Assembly (NCBI GenBank): GCA_022578605.1
Contig: MU394058.1
Span: 620,001 to 684,000 of the forward strand
Length of the DNA: 64,000 nucleotides
Direction of reading: 5' to 3'
Origin: Camillea tinctor
Lineage: Eukaryota > Ascomycota > Sordariomycetes > Xylariales > Xylariaceae
In this document: positions 36,601-48,634 of the stretch, one piece after another
How the letters are laid out: each line of letters begins with the position of its first letter
Position numbering within the stretch: the first letter of the stretch is position 1
Position numbers and translations under genes: made by a program
The notes under the pieces: model-generated
Database searches by the model: none
The model's input: the letters and a program-made list of their open reading frames with translations, nothing else
What the model was told of the DNA's origin: nothing

Positions 36601-37407
36601 GGCCATCGCCATCGACCATCGCCAAAGAACTATGCGCATCCGGTCTTGGATTCTTCTTGCACTATCGGAATTGGCTTGGCCCTAGCCACGCAACAAAGAG
36701 TTGCTCACAGCATCCTTTACCTGGCTTGACTAGACTGTTCTTCCGCGCCGATCACGTCTCTATTTTTATCTTCCTTTGACGCCTCATTCCTGTATACATC
36801 TACAAAGCGGCCCACGATACACACCTGTCAATGCATTATATTTTTGATCCGTTCTCTTTCAAACTCTATCTATTGTTCACGACGCGCTATTTTGCACCTA
36901 TTTACTAACCTTGCATCGCTGGCATAGTGGATAGAGTTTTCCTCTCTTATTCCTTTCTAGTATCCTCCCTCCCACATCGGTACCTATAAAAGTCAGCTAC
37001 ATCCTTCGACGACTTTGTTCCCTCTTCATCTCGAACTCGGTTCAACCCGTCATACCGATTCACCCGTACCCCTCGACGCGTTGCATCAGACAGTGTTATT
37101 GAATTAACCCCGGTTGCTGCACCCGTCCTCGTGTACAGTTCTATCCGTCTACCACCAACTATCTTTTTTGTCACTGGTCTCGGCAAACGATTGATGGCTC
37201 GGGTATCTCAGTAGGGTTCTCGACGACCTTTCCCTCCATCGCTCGCCTCTTCTCGCTCTCTTCGGCTGTGGTTTTAGTAGCCAGTTGTGCTGTATTAGGT
37301 TCCACGCAACTGCGCCGTCAGCTCCACGTGCTTGAAGCAGATTTTCTTCTCCGACAAAGGTCGACAGCAGATCTTTGACGGAGATTTCCCTCCCCCTAAC
37401 CGTCATC

Positions 37408-38448
37408 ATGCCCGGCGGCGTTTGCGCGGTTCTCGATTACGAGACCGATTTGATGGCAGAATATGTGGCCGAAATGGCAATGCGAGTTGTCAACCCCAAT
37501 GGGACGGTCACCAGTGCATTCCGGAAGTTTGTCACCCAAATTTTGACTTCCACTCGGCTCCCCAGCACCACCATTCTTCTCGGCATGAACTACCTCGCCA
37601 AGCGAGTCAACATGCTCAACCAGGCTGCTCCGTTCAACGCGAATGAGGGTCAGGTGTGGAAGATGCTCACTGTTGCTTTGTTGCTGGGTAGTAAGTTTCT
37701 CGACGACAATACTTTCCAGAACCGATCGTGGTCCGACGTCAGTGGTATTGCCGTCTCTGAACTCAACACTATGGAAAACGAGTGGTTGAGGCACATCAGC
37801 TGGATGCTCTATGTCAACCTGGACCGGAGCCACGACTACAATGCTTGGCTGAAGAGCTGGAAGGACTGGAAGGAAAACAAGCATCACCAGCTCCAGCAAC
37901 AATCACAAGCTGCCATGCGGGAGAGATTGGCCCCGATCGTCACCACTGTACGTCCCGAGCCTGTTGGGCGCCATCACCCCCTGGCATACGAAGGATGGAC
38001 TCCGGAAGAAATTGCCGAACACGAACGTCTCGCCAGATTGGCACGCTCAGGCAAGGTATCCTACCGTCCCAGAGAGGGTTCTTGGCAAGGCCAGTACCAG
38101 AATGGTTGGCCACAGCCTCAGGCCCCTCTTACTCCACCAGATTCAGGTTACGGCACCCCCGAATATCTCAACTCGGCTGCATCGGTTAACGCCCGCTACA
38201 CTGAGTGGTTCAGCCACGCTCTTGCCAATAGCAACAACTACCGGGGCTACCAGGCACCGGGTTCTCACAGTTATGTGTCATCGCGAGGCGGCTCTCACTA
38301 TCACCAGTCATACTATAATCACTTCGGTCATCCTGCCTGGGATTCCAGTGTTGCCGACTGCAACTGCAACCAGTGCCTGGCTTCGATGCACAAGAAGGCG
38401 GCTTCCTACTTTCAGCCTCATGCCTATGGCCAACCTGTGGTTGGTTAA
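37408..38448 (+). CDS. CLG1-like cyclin
   Basis: Cyclin-fold protein of the group containing yeast Clg1, which binds the Pho85-type CDK; a role in CDK regulation is inferred from family only. One intron-free frame of 346 aa. The N-terminal half carries the cyclin box (about residues 30-150): FRKFVTQILTSTRLPSTTIL, LGMNYLAKR, VWKMLTVALLLGSKFLDDNT, SWSDVSGIAVSELNTMENEW and LRHISWMLYVNL, all usual positions of cyclin helices 1-5. The tail is Tyr/Ser/His/Pro-rich and probably disordered, with QAPLTPPDSGYGTPEYL and a small Cys cluster DCNCNQC near the C-terminus. The ATG at 37408 (ATCATGCC) is the first in frame; the frame is open upstream to 37375 only from a TTG. It is preceded by an exceptionally long gene-free region. 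Confidence 0.85.
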   Translation: MPGGVCAVLDYETDLMAEYVAEMAMRVVNPNGTVTSAFRKFVTQILTSTRLPSTTILLGMNYLAKRVNMLNQAAPFNANEGQVWKMLTVALLLGSKFLDDNTFQNRSWSDVSGIAVSELNTMENEWLRHISWMLYVNLDRSHDYNAWLKSWKDWKENKHHQLQQQSQAAMRERLAPIVTTVRPEPVGRHHPLAYEGWTPEEIAEHERLARLARSGKVSYRPREGSWQGQYQNGWPQPQAPLTPPDSGYGTPEYLNSAASVNARYTEWFSHALANSNNYRGYQAPGSHSYVSSRGGSHYHQSYYNHFGHPAWDSSVADCNCNQCLASMHKKAASYFQPHAYGQPVVG

Positions 38449-40896
38449 ATTTGGCACGGCATGATACATGCATGAAAGGCGATATCCTTCAGCTACGGCT
38501 GGATGCGTCTATGATACGGGTTGGCCTGGTTTCTGGATCCTCGGATCACCTAAATTGCGGTCTGTTTGGACAGATGCCTGGCTCTTCAGGAACATATTTA
38601 TTATTCAGATACCCCCTTAGTCGGACTGATCGGCAGGTCCTGGCTTCACTTTGCGTAATGAGAGATGATTCGTGGTAATCCCATGTTTTCCCATCGACCG
38701 ATCCCGATTTTTTTTCCTGGCTATCGAAATCTTACCGGCGATTCCCCTGGCTTTACAGCCTCTATACGATCCGTCGAAGACTTCGTCTCTCGGTGAAACT
38801 CGTCTCGATATCTCGCCTCGCATTCCGTGATTCCTTCTACCTTGCTCGATCCTGCTCCTATGCATTTACGATTTATTCCGCATCGATAATCATTCTAATT
38901 GGCGTTAATTGGCTTCGGTATTCCCATCGGCCTTGGTGTTTTTCTCTTTCCAATAGATTTGGGCATGTTTTATATTATTCGCATTTTATAGCGGCGGCGG
39001 CAAAAAGTCGAGGCTTCTCCTGGCGTTTAAAACAAGAAAAAAAGAGATAGGCCCCTCCTTGTGGTCTAATCATCCAGTCGCTCGTTACATACTTCCTTTG
39101 ATTCTGGCAAACGATAGATTTTATTTTCTGATGTCTTGGACATCATTTTTTCCCTTATCCTGTCGAGGTGGTGTGCAGCTGCTTTATGGATGGGATTGGT
39201 CGGATTTTCTCCACTCAATCCCGTCCGTCGAACAGCTGTCTATCGCCGAAACTTCGACACATTTTCTACGACTTTATACGTTTACTTCGATTCTCGCATA
39301 CAATGAAGCCACCAGAGCTGGCTCGTTCGTCCGGGGGTTAGTCATCGTTTAAGGGTGGCTGGTGGGTTTCGGAAAGGCCGTTCGTGATTTATGGTCAGAG
39401 GGTTTTGTCACATTTCTTTCCAGTACATGTTTGTGGGGTATATCATTTAAAGCCGCTGGCTTTTGGGCTTCAAGAAGAATGAAAACGGGGACTACTACGG
39501 CGATTGGTCGCATGCATTGGAACTGGGATGAAAATTGGGTTGTCGTTTCTGCGTTTGGAATATTGCGTTCTTACCCTTGTCTGTGCCAACGTTGAACGGC
39601 TTACCTGGTAATGGAATGGCACCAAATAACAAGACCACGAGTTGATCAACTTACTGGAAATGTTTTTTAGTGTTATCCAAAACCAGGTGACCATGCTAAC
39701 GTGAGCGCCAGATTTTTTTTTATCTGCTTCTTTATTTCAACTTTTAAAGAAAAGGGGAGACGATTGGTTGGGATTTGCTTATTCTGGTTTTAATGTTTGG
39801 GGTGTTCACTTATCTGTTTTGTTCATGCTCTTCTATGGGCACTTCCTTTTTTTTTTCCCTTTTTCATTTTTTACTTAACTATTCCCTTTCACGACTGGCA
39901 TGATTATTATTATCACCAAGGCATGGGCTAGGCTGAGGTTACGGGTAGGATGGCGAAGAGGAGACACAGGAGGCAAAACATAGTTGCGAGGGCTGCTTTT
40001 GCCGTGTCATTTAGACGGGATTGATATCAGTTTTGGCTGCCATTGGGGAAGTGTAATACCACAAAACACATATACACACTTACACACAGCAGGTCGTTGT
40101 CGATATATACCTACTTTTCGATTTTTCTGTACAGACAAGGAAACGGTATGGGGAAAACAGTATCTTTTTTTTTTTTTCTTTTTCTAAAACTTCCACGAGG
40201 AATCGCATACATACCAAAGGTACACACAGGTACCTATATCCCATCAAGGTTTTGAAACGATTCTCATTTTCTTAACCTTGGTAATCCTTTTTTTTTTCGA
40301 CCGATGGGAATTTACGCACAAAAAATTATTCCTTTAAATTTATGTTTATTGACTTTTTGAGAAAACCCTCGGTTCGGCAACCCCCTCATACCCATACCCC
40401 CTCATAGCACACATACATTACTTACCATATCATAAAATGATGGTTGTTTTTTGTTTATCAAGCTTTTTTTGTAAAAGAAAAAAAAGGGGGGAACAGAAAA
40501 AAAATAATATCATCATCAGACACATATCTAGAATAAAGAAATAAATTGTGCAAACCTCCGATCCTTTCTGAAAAAAAAAATCTATGCAGAGTGAAACATG
40601 TTTCGGTACACTGGGGTGCTGGTAGGGAGAACGTTTTAGCTATCTTTAGACAGTACTATGGTGGTGCAATGATATATCATATTACACGCAATATAGAAGT
40701 TATGTACATATTAGTGCACATGATCAGGGCTAGATGCAGGCAGGCATTGGCGTAAGTAAGGAGCCGTGTTTTGACTGGGAGTCTATTTTGATATAGTCTA
40801 GGTTTTATTATGTTATCATGTGAGATATGCAAATGGTGCGTTGGTTAGTAGTAATGGGCTTTGGTGAGATTATTATATTGATATATGATGTACTAA

Positions 40897-40912
40897 CTCT
40901 CTCTCTCTCTCT
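40897..40912 (+). repeat. (CT)8 microsatellite
   Basis: Eight uninterrupted CT units in intergenic DNA. Confidence 0.95.
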
Positions 40913-41741
40913 GTCATCCCTTGGCTTATGTATAAGCTCGTGGATCTATATAGATATGTGGTTGCTACCTAGGTGAGCTATTGAACATGCGTACGTATGG
41001 ACTTACATAGTTGATGACTATTTACCTAGGTATACCAACAGCGTGCGGCCGCCTTGCTAATGTGTGTTGGCTGATGCTGACGCCAACCGTGTATGTGCGG
41101 ATGAGGTGGTTCGTACTTTTCCTGTCTTTTACACCCTTTCGGTTGTTGTTCTAGTCCCTTTCTTCCTTCCTTGTGCCAACAAATTGTATCATGCAAGGTG
41201 TGTAAGTAAAAGTTAGGGGGCCGAGTGATCTCGCCACCTCCCACCTCTTTGCATTGTGCTTCTGTCAGGTTGAGTTTATTCTGCTTCACGCAGGACTGGC
41301 GAGAGGCTGGTGGGAATACCTTATTTATCTATGAAGCTGCTTTAGACAGTTCATGGGTTCATGCACGCAGCCGTACGTCACACTGAGTTCTTACTTACCG
41401 AAACGGCCGAACTGCATACGCATGGATGGAGCTGGGTCAATGCGGCGGAGGTGGAAGAAGACACTGGTGATTGAAGAGAGAGATATTTTACTTTAGTAGT
41501 TCACATGGTCACCATATAGATATTCAGGCTATATACCTAACCTAGGTAGGATGTAAACATTTATAAAGGGGTAAAGGGGGGAACAATGGACGCAATCCCT
41601 ACAGCTGGCTACCACTGCTAAATACTGGATACAGCTGCGGTATCAGTTAACTTTGAGCTTGAGTCTGTCACCGGCTGTGAATCAGCTGTCAAAGATTACT
41701 AGCTCCACCCATGTCGTCTTAAAGTGGCGACACGACAGCTG

Positions 41742-41780
41742 ACCAACACCCCCAACCAACACCCCCAACCAACACCCCTC
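41742..41780 (+). repeat. 13-bp tandem repeat, 3 copies, FYV6 leader
   Basis: Two exact copies of ACCAACACCCCCA followed by a near-identical third, ending about 80 bp before the FYV6-like start codon. Confidence 0.9.
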
Positions 41781-41847
41781 CAACCTTCTCTTCCACACAC
41801 ATTAGATGCCCTCCACCATATATCATCTACAATAACCGACCGACTAA

Positions 41848-41862
41848 ATGCTGCCACGATGA
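41848..41862 (+). promoter_or_regulatory. 4-codon uORF overlapping the FYV6 start (ATGA)
   Basis: An upstream ATG opens a four-codon frame whose TGA stop overlaps the main ATG at 41859 in the tetranucleotide ATGA. This geometry can couple termination to reinitiation and lower main-frame translation; whether it does so here is inference. It assumes transcription starts upstream of 41848. Confidence 0.5.
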
Positions 41863-42795
41863 CATCGCGCTTTGTTTCCGGTGGCACCATCGCCGGCACC
41901 GACGGAATAGAACCCCCCTCCGCCACTTCGTCTACCGCCCTAAAACCGCCACCGCCACCACCACATCAGTCCGTGCAGTGGGACAAGGAAGCCCCCAAGG
42001 AAACCTCCAAGAAGAGCACCGAGTGGGAGGCCGTGCAGAAGGATCTCGAAGCCGAGCGCCGCCGTCGCGAAGAAGCCCGCAAGTCCGCCGTCGAAGGCAG
42101 CGGTGAGAAGAGCCTATACGATATCTTGCAAGCGAACAAAGGTATGCATTACCTACCTTATTACCTCCACGCCATCCCAGAACTGGCATAAAAAAAAGGG
42201 CTGGGGAACTGGATACATAGAAGGGAAAAGAAGAAGCATAGCGCATGGATGAAGGGACTAGAACACAACGAGGTGAACATGAAGCATTAAAAGAAATCGC
42301 ATATTAGCCGCCAAGCAAGCCGCCTTCGAAGAGCAGAACCGCATCCGCAACCAGTTCCGCGCCCTCGACGACGACGAGATCGAGTTCCTCGACGGCGTGC
42401 GCGACGGCCAGCGCGAGGAGGAGGACCGCGTCAAGCGCGAGACCGAGGCCGGGCTCGCGAGCTTCCGGCGCGCGCAGAACAGTAGCACCACTATCGCCGA
42501 GGGGGGTGACGCGGAGGAGGAGGAGGAGTCCTGGGGCGCAGGGGCCGCGGCGGGGAGGAAGCGCAAGAGGGACCGAGAGAGGGAGATCAAGGGCGTGGTG
42601 AAGAGGAGGACGAGTGCTGCTGGGAAGAACGATAAGGCAGATGTGGATGCAGATGCGAAGAGCAAGGCGAAGGAGGAAGAGATCCCGGCTGCGAAGTCGG
42701 GGAAGGCTTCTGATAAGGTAACGCAAGCGAAACCGAAACCGAAATTGGGACTGGTTGACTATGGATCCGATGAGGATGACGACGATGATGATTGA
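41859..42795 (+). CDS. FYV6/FAM192A (PSME3IP1/NIP30) family splicing factor
   Basis: Yeast Fyv6 is a spliceosome component acting at the second catalytic step; the animal relative FAM192A/PSME3IP1 binds the proteasome activator PA28-gamma. Two exons, 41859-42141 and 42308-42795 (166-nt intron GTATGC...TAG), give 256 aa. The family's N-terminal domain is clear at about residues 85-125: SLYDILQANKAAKQAAFEEQ followed by NRIRNQFRALDDDEIEFLD; the exon junction falls inside it (ANK|AAK), which fixes the splice sites. Before it lies a Pro run (about 29-36) and a charged helix (EAERRRREEARKS). After it come an acidic run (EEEEE), a basic stretch GRKRKRDRERE that could be a nuclear localisation signal, and an acidic C-terminus ending in six Asp preceded by LGLVDYGSDE. 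Convergent with TIM54. Confidence 0.92.
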
Positions 42796-43801
42796 AATAA
42801 ACGCCGATATGCGGTGGCTTTGCATACGTGGGAACACTGGTTTCGCCGGCTGTCAGTGTGGGTATATTGCGCTGCCTCCTCCTGCGGGCTGGACACCAGC
42901 AGTCGAATCCAAACCCATAGAGGGAGAGAAAGAGAGAAGAGGCTATATACGCACCTCTTTTTAGTGTTGCCTATGCCCGCCCATTAGGTGTTATACACCG
43001 AAGGAAAGGGGGAGAAAGGGAATGCATATCCTTGAAATGTCCTCCCTCGGCTTCAGAATTCAAGGCAGAAGAGGGAAGGATGTATTAGCAAAGAGGGCCG
43101 TACACGCTGCTATCCCAGGCCAGTTATACACATGCCCCTTTCTAGAGCTCGATAGCTCGCAGGAAAAATGAAGAAGCAAAGTTAAGCAGGTAGGTAGTAA
43201 TGCTACCACTAAGATCTACGTGGATATTTTTGAAAAAAAAAATAGATCACAATAAAACTACTACATATATCTCCTTATACATTACAAAGCACGAATGTGA
43301 TGGCTGTTCACTATACCTACCTTATACGATACGAGCGAGTAACCATTCCCAACACCACTCTCCTATCTTTCGCATGCTAGGCAATCTGATAAGTAGTTTA
43401 AAAGCCCAGAAGCCGCATTCATATTTTTGATAAAGTAAGGTACTCCTTAACTGGGCTTGTCTGTTTGTTACAATGTGACTTAGTATACCCTCCAATCCGT
43501 CCCGTGCCCCCCGTCTACATAGGTATATAGTGTTGGTACAGATATGTCCAAATGTGCCTTTGCTCTAGCCATCCGCCATCCGCCGGTGCGTCCGGAGTGG
43601 TGATTCCCTTTATTCTTCACTTCGTCCCTTCCTTCACCCCCCTTTTTTGTTTCTTCCCCCTCCCCCCCCCCCATCCTCATCATGATTAGTTACATAACCT
43701 GCATATGGTAGTGACCCTATGGATACAGGGAGGGGGTCGGCGAGTTTATTTTTCTGTAATACACGATGAAACTGAACACGCCCCGCCTCTCTCTCTCTCT
43801 C
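42796..43801. other. Intergenic DNA between convergent FYV6 and TIM54
   Basis: About 1 kb of shared 3' flank. It contains a C-run near 43664-43672, a CT repeat at 43787-43804 that touches the TIM54 stop codon, and no coding exon. Confidence 0.5.
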
Positions 43802-45244
43802 TCACTCGTCAACCCACGTAGACTTGGGCTCCGGGTCCGACACAGCCCAGCGCCACAGGCTCCGCAGGCTGCCCTTGATCCACCCCTCGACCTCCTCCTC
43901 GGGCACCACAATCTCGCGCGCGCGCGCCTCGTCCTCGGGCCGCATCTCGAAGCGCCGCATGCGCATGGACACGCGGGGATCGAGGACCACCGGGCGCGTC
44001 CAGATCCTCTCCGCCTCCTGCTTCTTCTTCTCCCCGCTCTCGCCGTCTTCGGTTTTCTCGGGCTCGTCTTCTTTCCACACCGACTTCGGCCAGTCGCGCT
44101 CCTCGACCGCGAGCGCCTCGCGCGCCTCGTCGTCGTCCCGCCACTCGCGCGACGCCGCTAGGCACGCGGCTGCCACCTCGCGGCCGATGTCGTCGGCCAG
44201 ACGCCGCCGCGTGAGGAACCGCCCCAGCCGGATGAAGGTATTCGAGAAGCCGAGGATGTGCGGGAAGGGGATGGGCGCGGCGGGGGAGAACTCGGCGGGG
44301 ATGAGGAGCGGGAGCGCGGACGTGGGGTAGGAGGAGGGGGTGTTGTAGGGCGGCGGCTGCGGGGGGCGCTCGTCTTTCTTCTTCTTCTCTTCTGCCTCGC
44401 CTTCGACGGGCTGGGCCAGTACTACTGGTTCAGGGGGCGGCGCGAGCGGGCCGAGCCACCCTTCGTGCAAGCCCCGCACGTACTCCTTCCACGCGTGCCG
44501 GCCGACGACGACGTCCCCGCGCATGCCGCGGTACTCGGGGGTGCCGTTGCGCGCGCGGATGTCGCGCACGATCTCGTCGTGGGTCTGCGCCGCGGCGTCG
44601 GGGGCCGGGGGGTTGCGCGCGCGGCGCACGCGCTCCGCGACCGCGGCGCGCACGTCGCCCTCGCGCCGGCCCTGCACGAACTCCCAGTCCAGCCCCGACG
44701 CCGCCAGCACCGGCTTGACGTACTCGGTGAAGTGGTCCTGCGCGACGCGCAGCCCGTCCCCGGGCGGGCCCGAGAGGAACACCGTCAGCTTGCGCGGCAG
44801 CTGCGTCGGGCTGGGCAGCGGCTCGCGCGCGAGATGCGACACCGCCCGGCTCCAACGTGCCGTCGCGCGCTTCTTCTCCCGCCGGTCGTAGATTATGGCC
44901 CCGGAGAAGGACCCCGCGAGCGCCCAGAAGATCAGCCAGTTCCGCGAGGGCAGCTTCTTGGGGAGCCCTGGGAGGCCCATCATGCGCAGGGCTGGGTTGG
45001 GGGCGGCCGCTTTGTAGTTAGCGGCGGGGGGAGGCGCATTGGTAGGAGATGCTGTCTGGTTCTAGGATTAGGATATTTTCTTTGTTTTATTTTCTGTGGT
45101 ATTTGGTTCCTCGTATGAAACTAGGGAAGGCTAGAGAGCGGTCGTACTCTGACGTACCGAAGTAGAAGCTGATGCTGATGCTGATGCTGGTGTTGTAGGA
45201 GGACCGTTTCCTCCGGTGGCCGGAGGAGGGTTTGGATCCGCCAT
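43802..45244 (-). CDS. TIM54: Mitochondrial import inner membrane translocase subunit TIM54
   Basis: Tim54 belongs to the TIM22 complex, which inserts carrier proteins into the mitochondrial inner membrane. Two exons, 45158-45244 and 43802-45061 (96-nt intron GTACGT...TAG), give 448 aa. Seen: a Pro/Ala-rich N-terminus (MADPNPPPATGG, with an Ala-Ser repeat from a GCATCA microsatellite), then ALRMMGLPGLPKKLPSRNW, the family's signature just before the single transmembrane segment (about 71-87, WLIFWALAGSFSGAIIYD), then the intermembrane-space domain with LPRKLTVFLSGPPGDGLR, HFTEYVKPVLAASGLDWEFV and GEYRGM-like GTPEYRGM, and the late LDPRVSMRMRRFEM. A start at the internal MM (44983) is possible, but the upstream exon is in frame and the two-exon model matches the usual fungal layout. 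Extreme G+C in third positions leaves long open frames on the opposite strand. Confidence 0.93.
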
Positions 45245-47106
45245 TCTGGGAGTTCTTTGGCCAAAATGGTGTATCGCAGGTTATTTGTAGCTCCCCAAAT
45301 TTATGCAGTTTACTACTTGTGCGTGCGCAATGAGAAGCAGTTAAGATAATTACCTATTGCGTTCTTATAGCAACGGGCTTTAAGAAGCTTGTGAAAGTTG
45401 AGTTGGGGATAATCTGAGCTGATAAGAACTTTTTTTCTCTTATCAGATGTACCAATTGAAGGGACCCCTCAGTAGCTGCATAGAGTTTAGAGGCTTTTCC
45501 AATATCAAGGTTTACCAAGTAAGAAAGTTAACCCTTTTCGATGTTACACATTTACTTATACGCTATTGACATAAGTAAGTCATAACATTGAAACCGGTAG
45601 TACATTTCATGTGTTTCTGTCTATAGTAAACCTAAGATAGAGTGTTGGTTAAGGGGGAAATCCCCAATGATTCAATTTAGATATATTTTCGGTATTCACT
45701 TGCCTCTAGTTGAGAACCATCAACCTGGAGAAGTATACGTGAAATCGGGACGAACGTTCAAGTAACACAACCCACCACCTCTTTTCGATCTTGGGCTGTG
45801 ACCAGCAACAAATAATCTTTGGCTAGTCATCAACGATATGGGTAAGGTAAGTAGAAATTCCTCGGGATGACGATTTACATGGGTTCGGGGAATTATGGGA
45901 TGATATGATAATAAGTTATAACTGCCGAGATATAACTATGCCTGACAGCCGTGATTCGTGAAATATACCCGGAATATGTTAAAGCAGTAATTTTGCTTAA
46001 TCGTCGTATCGAACAAAATCGTCTTGTCGTGTTCCTCTCCATTGGTCACGAATGGAGCGTGACAAGCAGATGAGTTACCTAACATAGCTTAAAAGCACCT
46101 ATTTTAAAATGGCACACTTGAGGCCTAACATGATGTGAACGTGGAGAAACCATAGGCTACGTATATAACCAGTGAGAGCGGGAATAGATCTATCTGCACG
46201 GCTCTGAGCCTGATCTGGGTATCTGGGCCACGTAGGCTATATGGAAATATCTAACCTAGTGTACTCCGTACCCTCTGTTGAATGGAGCTATAATACTATA
46301 AAACGCGACTTAATTTTGAAACGTAACTAATTGGGGCAAACATAAAAAGAGAGTGTCTAATATATCTAACATTAGGACGATTAGAACAGCTCGACCTTTT
46401 ATTATCGATATGAATCTCACTGATATGGGTTTGGGAAACTCTGGTGGCAAGGGAGTCGTTAGGCTGAGGTAGTTAGCTACGCAGATAGCCCAAGCTAATT
46501 CCCTAACCATGATACCTGAGCACTCCTATTTAACGCCCTTGAAGACGGGAACTTCATTTTGCTAATGAGAATCTAATGTGGTATGTGAAAAGTTGATGGG
46601 TATAAAACATCTTGTATAAAGACATGAAAGAAAGGGGATTGATATAGTATAGAGCTACCTAGTGACACCCCTCTATGACATGTTGATCAATAATACATGC
46701 TATGTACTTAGTAGACATGAATACAGACATCTATAGCCGTTTTGCTTCGCGAACGTGGTGTAAAGCTATCTCTGATTTTTTCTTTTCTTTTTAAACACTG
46801 TCAACTGTTATGGCTTCCTGTACATTACCTGGCAAGCATGATGCAAGAGTAGTGTCACGGGATAGAGATCGTCTCCGCCTTTTCTGTCCCCTGGGGGGCG
46901 GGAAGACTACTTATAACGGGGGCAGTCTGCAAGATTTTTCGAGAAGGGCCGGGCGTAACTCCTAGAAGGGGAGGGAAGATGCTGAACGTACCCACCTTCG
47001 CGATAGGAACTCTGTGAAGGGATTTAGGGGAAATTTGCACATAAGATGAAAGGACCTATTACACTAGAATACTAAAAATGACGGTAATATAGCAATAAAA
47101 TTTATC

Positions 47107-47134
47107 TACTTACTTACTTACGTACTTACTTACC
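47107..47134 (+). repeat. TACT tetramer repeat, 7 units
   Basis: Seven consecutive TACN units, five of them TACT, the others TACG and TACC, in AT-rich intergenic DNA. Confidence 0.9.
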
Positions 47135-48634
47135 TATCTACTTAACTTCCTACTCAGCTACCTAACCTAGTACACTTAATTAGTTAACAAGGCTTGGAGC
47201 ACTTTTACCTGTGTAGGTTCTATATATGTATGTGATGTAGGTAGTACCTATAATACTTGAGTTGCAGAGTACCTAAGTAGCAGTACGGATCTCTTGATAA
47301 CTAAACCACAGATCACGTGTCAAAGTATACCCGCAATACCAGGGAGGCTTGTAGTATCTCTATAACTTGAGATGACTATCACTCATGCATCTCAACAACA
47401 CCGACAACAAACCAATTCTAGGGTTGGATTAAAGCACGCTCGTCCCTACATCCCTTACTTCTCGCAATACCACCTAGAATACACACGGATCTCATTGCTG
47501 CGTTGGCCACGGCCATGGACTACCATTTCATGTTGAGTATGGCAGTCGAACGCTACCTTGGAGATATTTAACACATATTCAGTCTCGAAGCGAGCCTGTA
47601 CATAGAAGATGTGTGCTGTAGGTATTGGATAGGGGGGGGGACGGGAGCTTGAGCGGACGTGAGTTAGCAGAGAGGATATTTCGTGATTGGATGCAGCGAG
47701 GTAAGCTAGCTGGATGGAGTAAGTAATACCAGCTGTCGGGTCTTGGCAAGCTAGACTACAGAGGGCTTAGTGGGGGGTTTGGTGGTGTTCGTCTAAGCAG
47801 ACACCCCCGGGCACTGGCTAGTGTTTTCAGGGGACCTCCTCACACGCTCACCGTCTCGTTCTGGCCAGTCATAAGTTATTCCACAGACTGATTTGGATCC
47901 ATCGGGTAACTTGGAGGCTTATCCGACCTCTGATATAAGGGGGCCTGTTTAAGGGGAGAGGGGCTAAAGGGGGGGTTTAAGAGGGAAAAAAAAATTAGGT
48001 GGTAATATTTACACTACAACTGTGTTTCAGCGAGGTCTTCTTCCAATTTTTTTTCTACTCTTCTATTTTTTCTTTGCTCTTCTTTCTTTCTCGTTGAGCA
48101 AAACTAAAAGACAGATAGACAAACAAACAGATTATACCCGATCAGTTATATTATCACTACTGTACTACTAAAAGGTTACCTACCTATATCGGCACGGCGC
48201 CGTCTTCCAATTTAGCGCCAGCGTTGCAGGCCGCTAAGTGTGGTTAGTACCAGTACCAGGTCAGTAGTATTTTACTATTAGCGGTAGGTAACTAAACCAC
48301 TACTACCCATTACTACTATCTACGTACTGTCTACCATTACTAGGTACTACTTTCACCACCACCGCTACCAACTAACTACATGTACTTTTGCATTTCCACC
48401 TTCACCACAATCACACTTTCTTCTTTTCCCCTCCCCCAATCTTTTCCCCTAACCCCTCTCTCATGTTCCCTTATTTTCTCTTCTTCTTTTCTTTTTCCAT
48501 TCCTTTGTTTCTGTTGTTGTAAAGTGGACAGTCTATTAATTATTTTGTGACAACTTGTTCAGAGTTTTCACGGAAGTTCAGATACGACCCAAGTTGAGTA
48601 ACCGAGTCAAGCCAAAGCTAGGTTTAAATTCAAG

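Larger units (their letters stand above)
22769..37407. other. Long gene-free stretch, about 14.6 kb
   Basis: I find no exon chain or domain on either strand. The open frames, all under about 160 codons, are built from homopolymers or pyrimidine tracts (for example 34659-35057, 35489-35902 and 36140-36499 on plus) or are scattered on minus (27843-28265, 30297-30764) without conserved motifs. The DNA is rich in A/T homopolymers, pyrimidine or purine tracts, CT repeats and short tandem repeats. From about 35.6 kb to 37.4 kb it is persistently pyrimidine-rich, as in a long promoter/5' leader of the CLG1-like gene. Long non-coding RNAs or poorly conserved small genes cannot be excluded. Confidence 0.5.
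38449..41858. other. Intergenic DNA, about 3.4 kb
   Basis: Lies between the CLG1-like and FYV6-like genes, both on plus. The first 1.5 kb is T-rich and looks like a long 3' flank; the rest contains T-runs, a CT repeat at 40897, and three ACCTAGGT palindromes (about 40972, 41023, 41541). No coding exon is seen. Confidence 0.5.

Noticed and set aside
41026..41289. 87-codon minus-strand frame upstream of FYV6
   Set aside because: No recognisable motif and it overlaps a region of short repeats; insufficient support.
44258..45118. 286-codon open frame on plus, opposite TIM54
   Set aside because: TIM54 has extremely G+C-rich third positions, which removes stops from the opposite strand. The peptide is Arg/Gly/Ala low complexity with no domain, while the TIM54 frame has family motifs.
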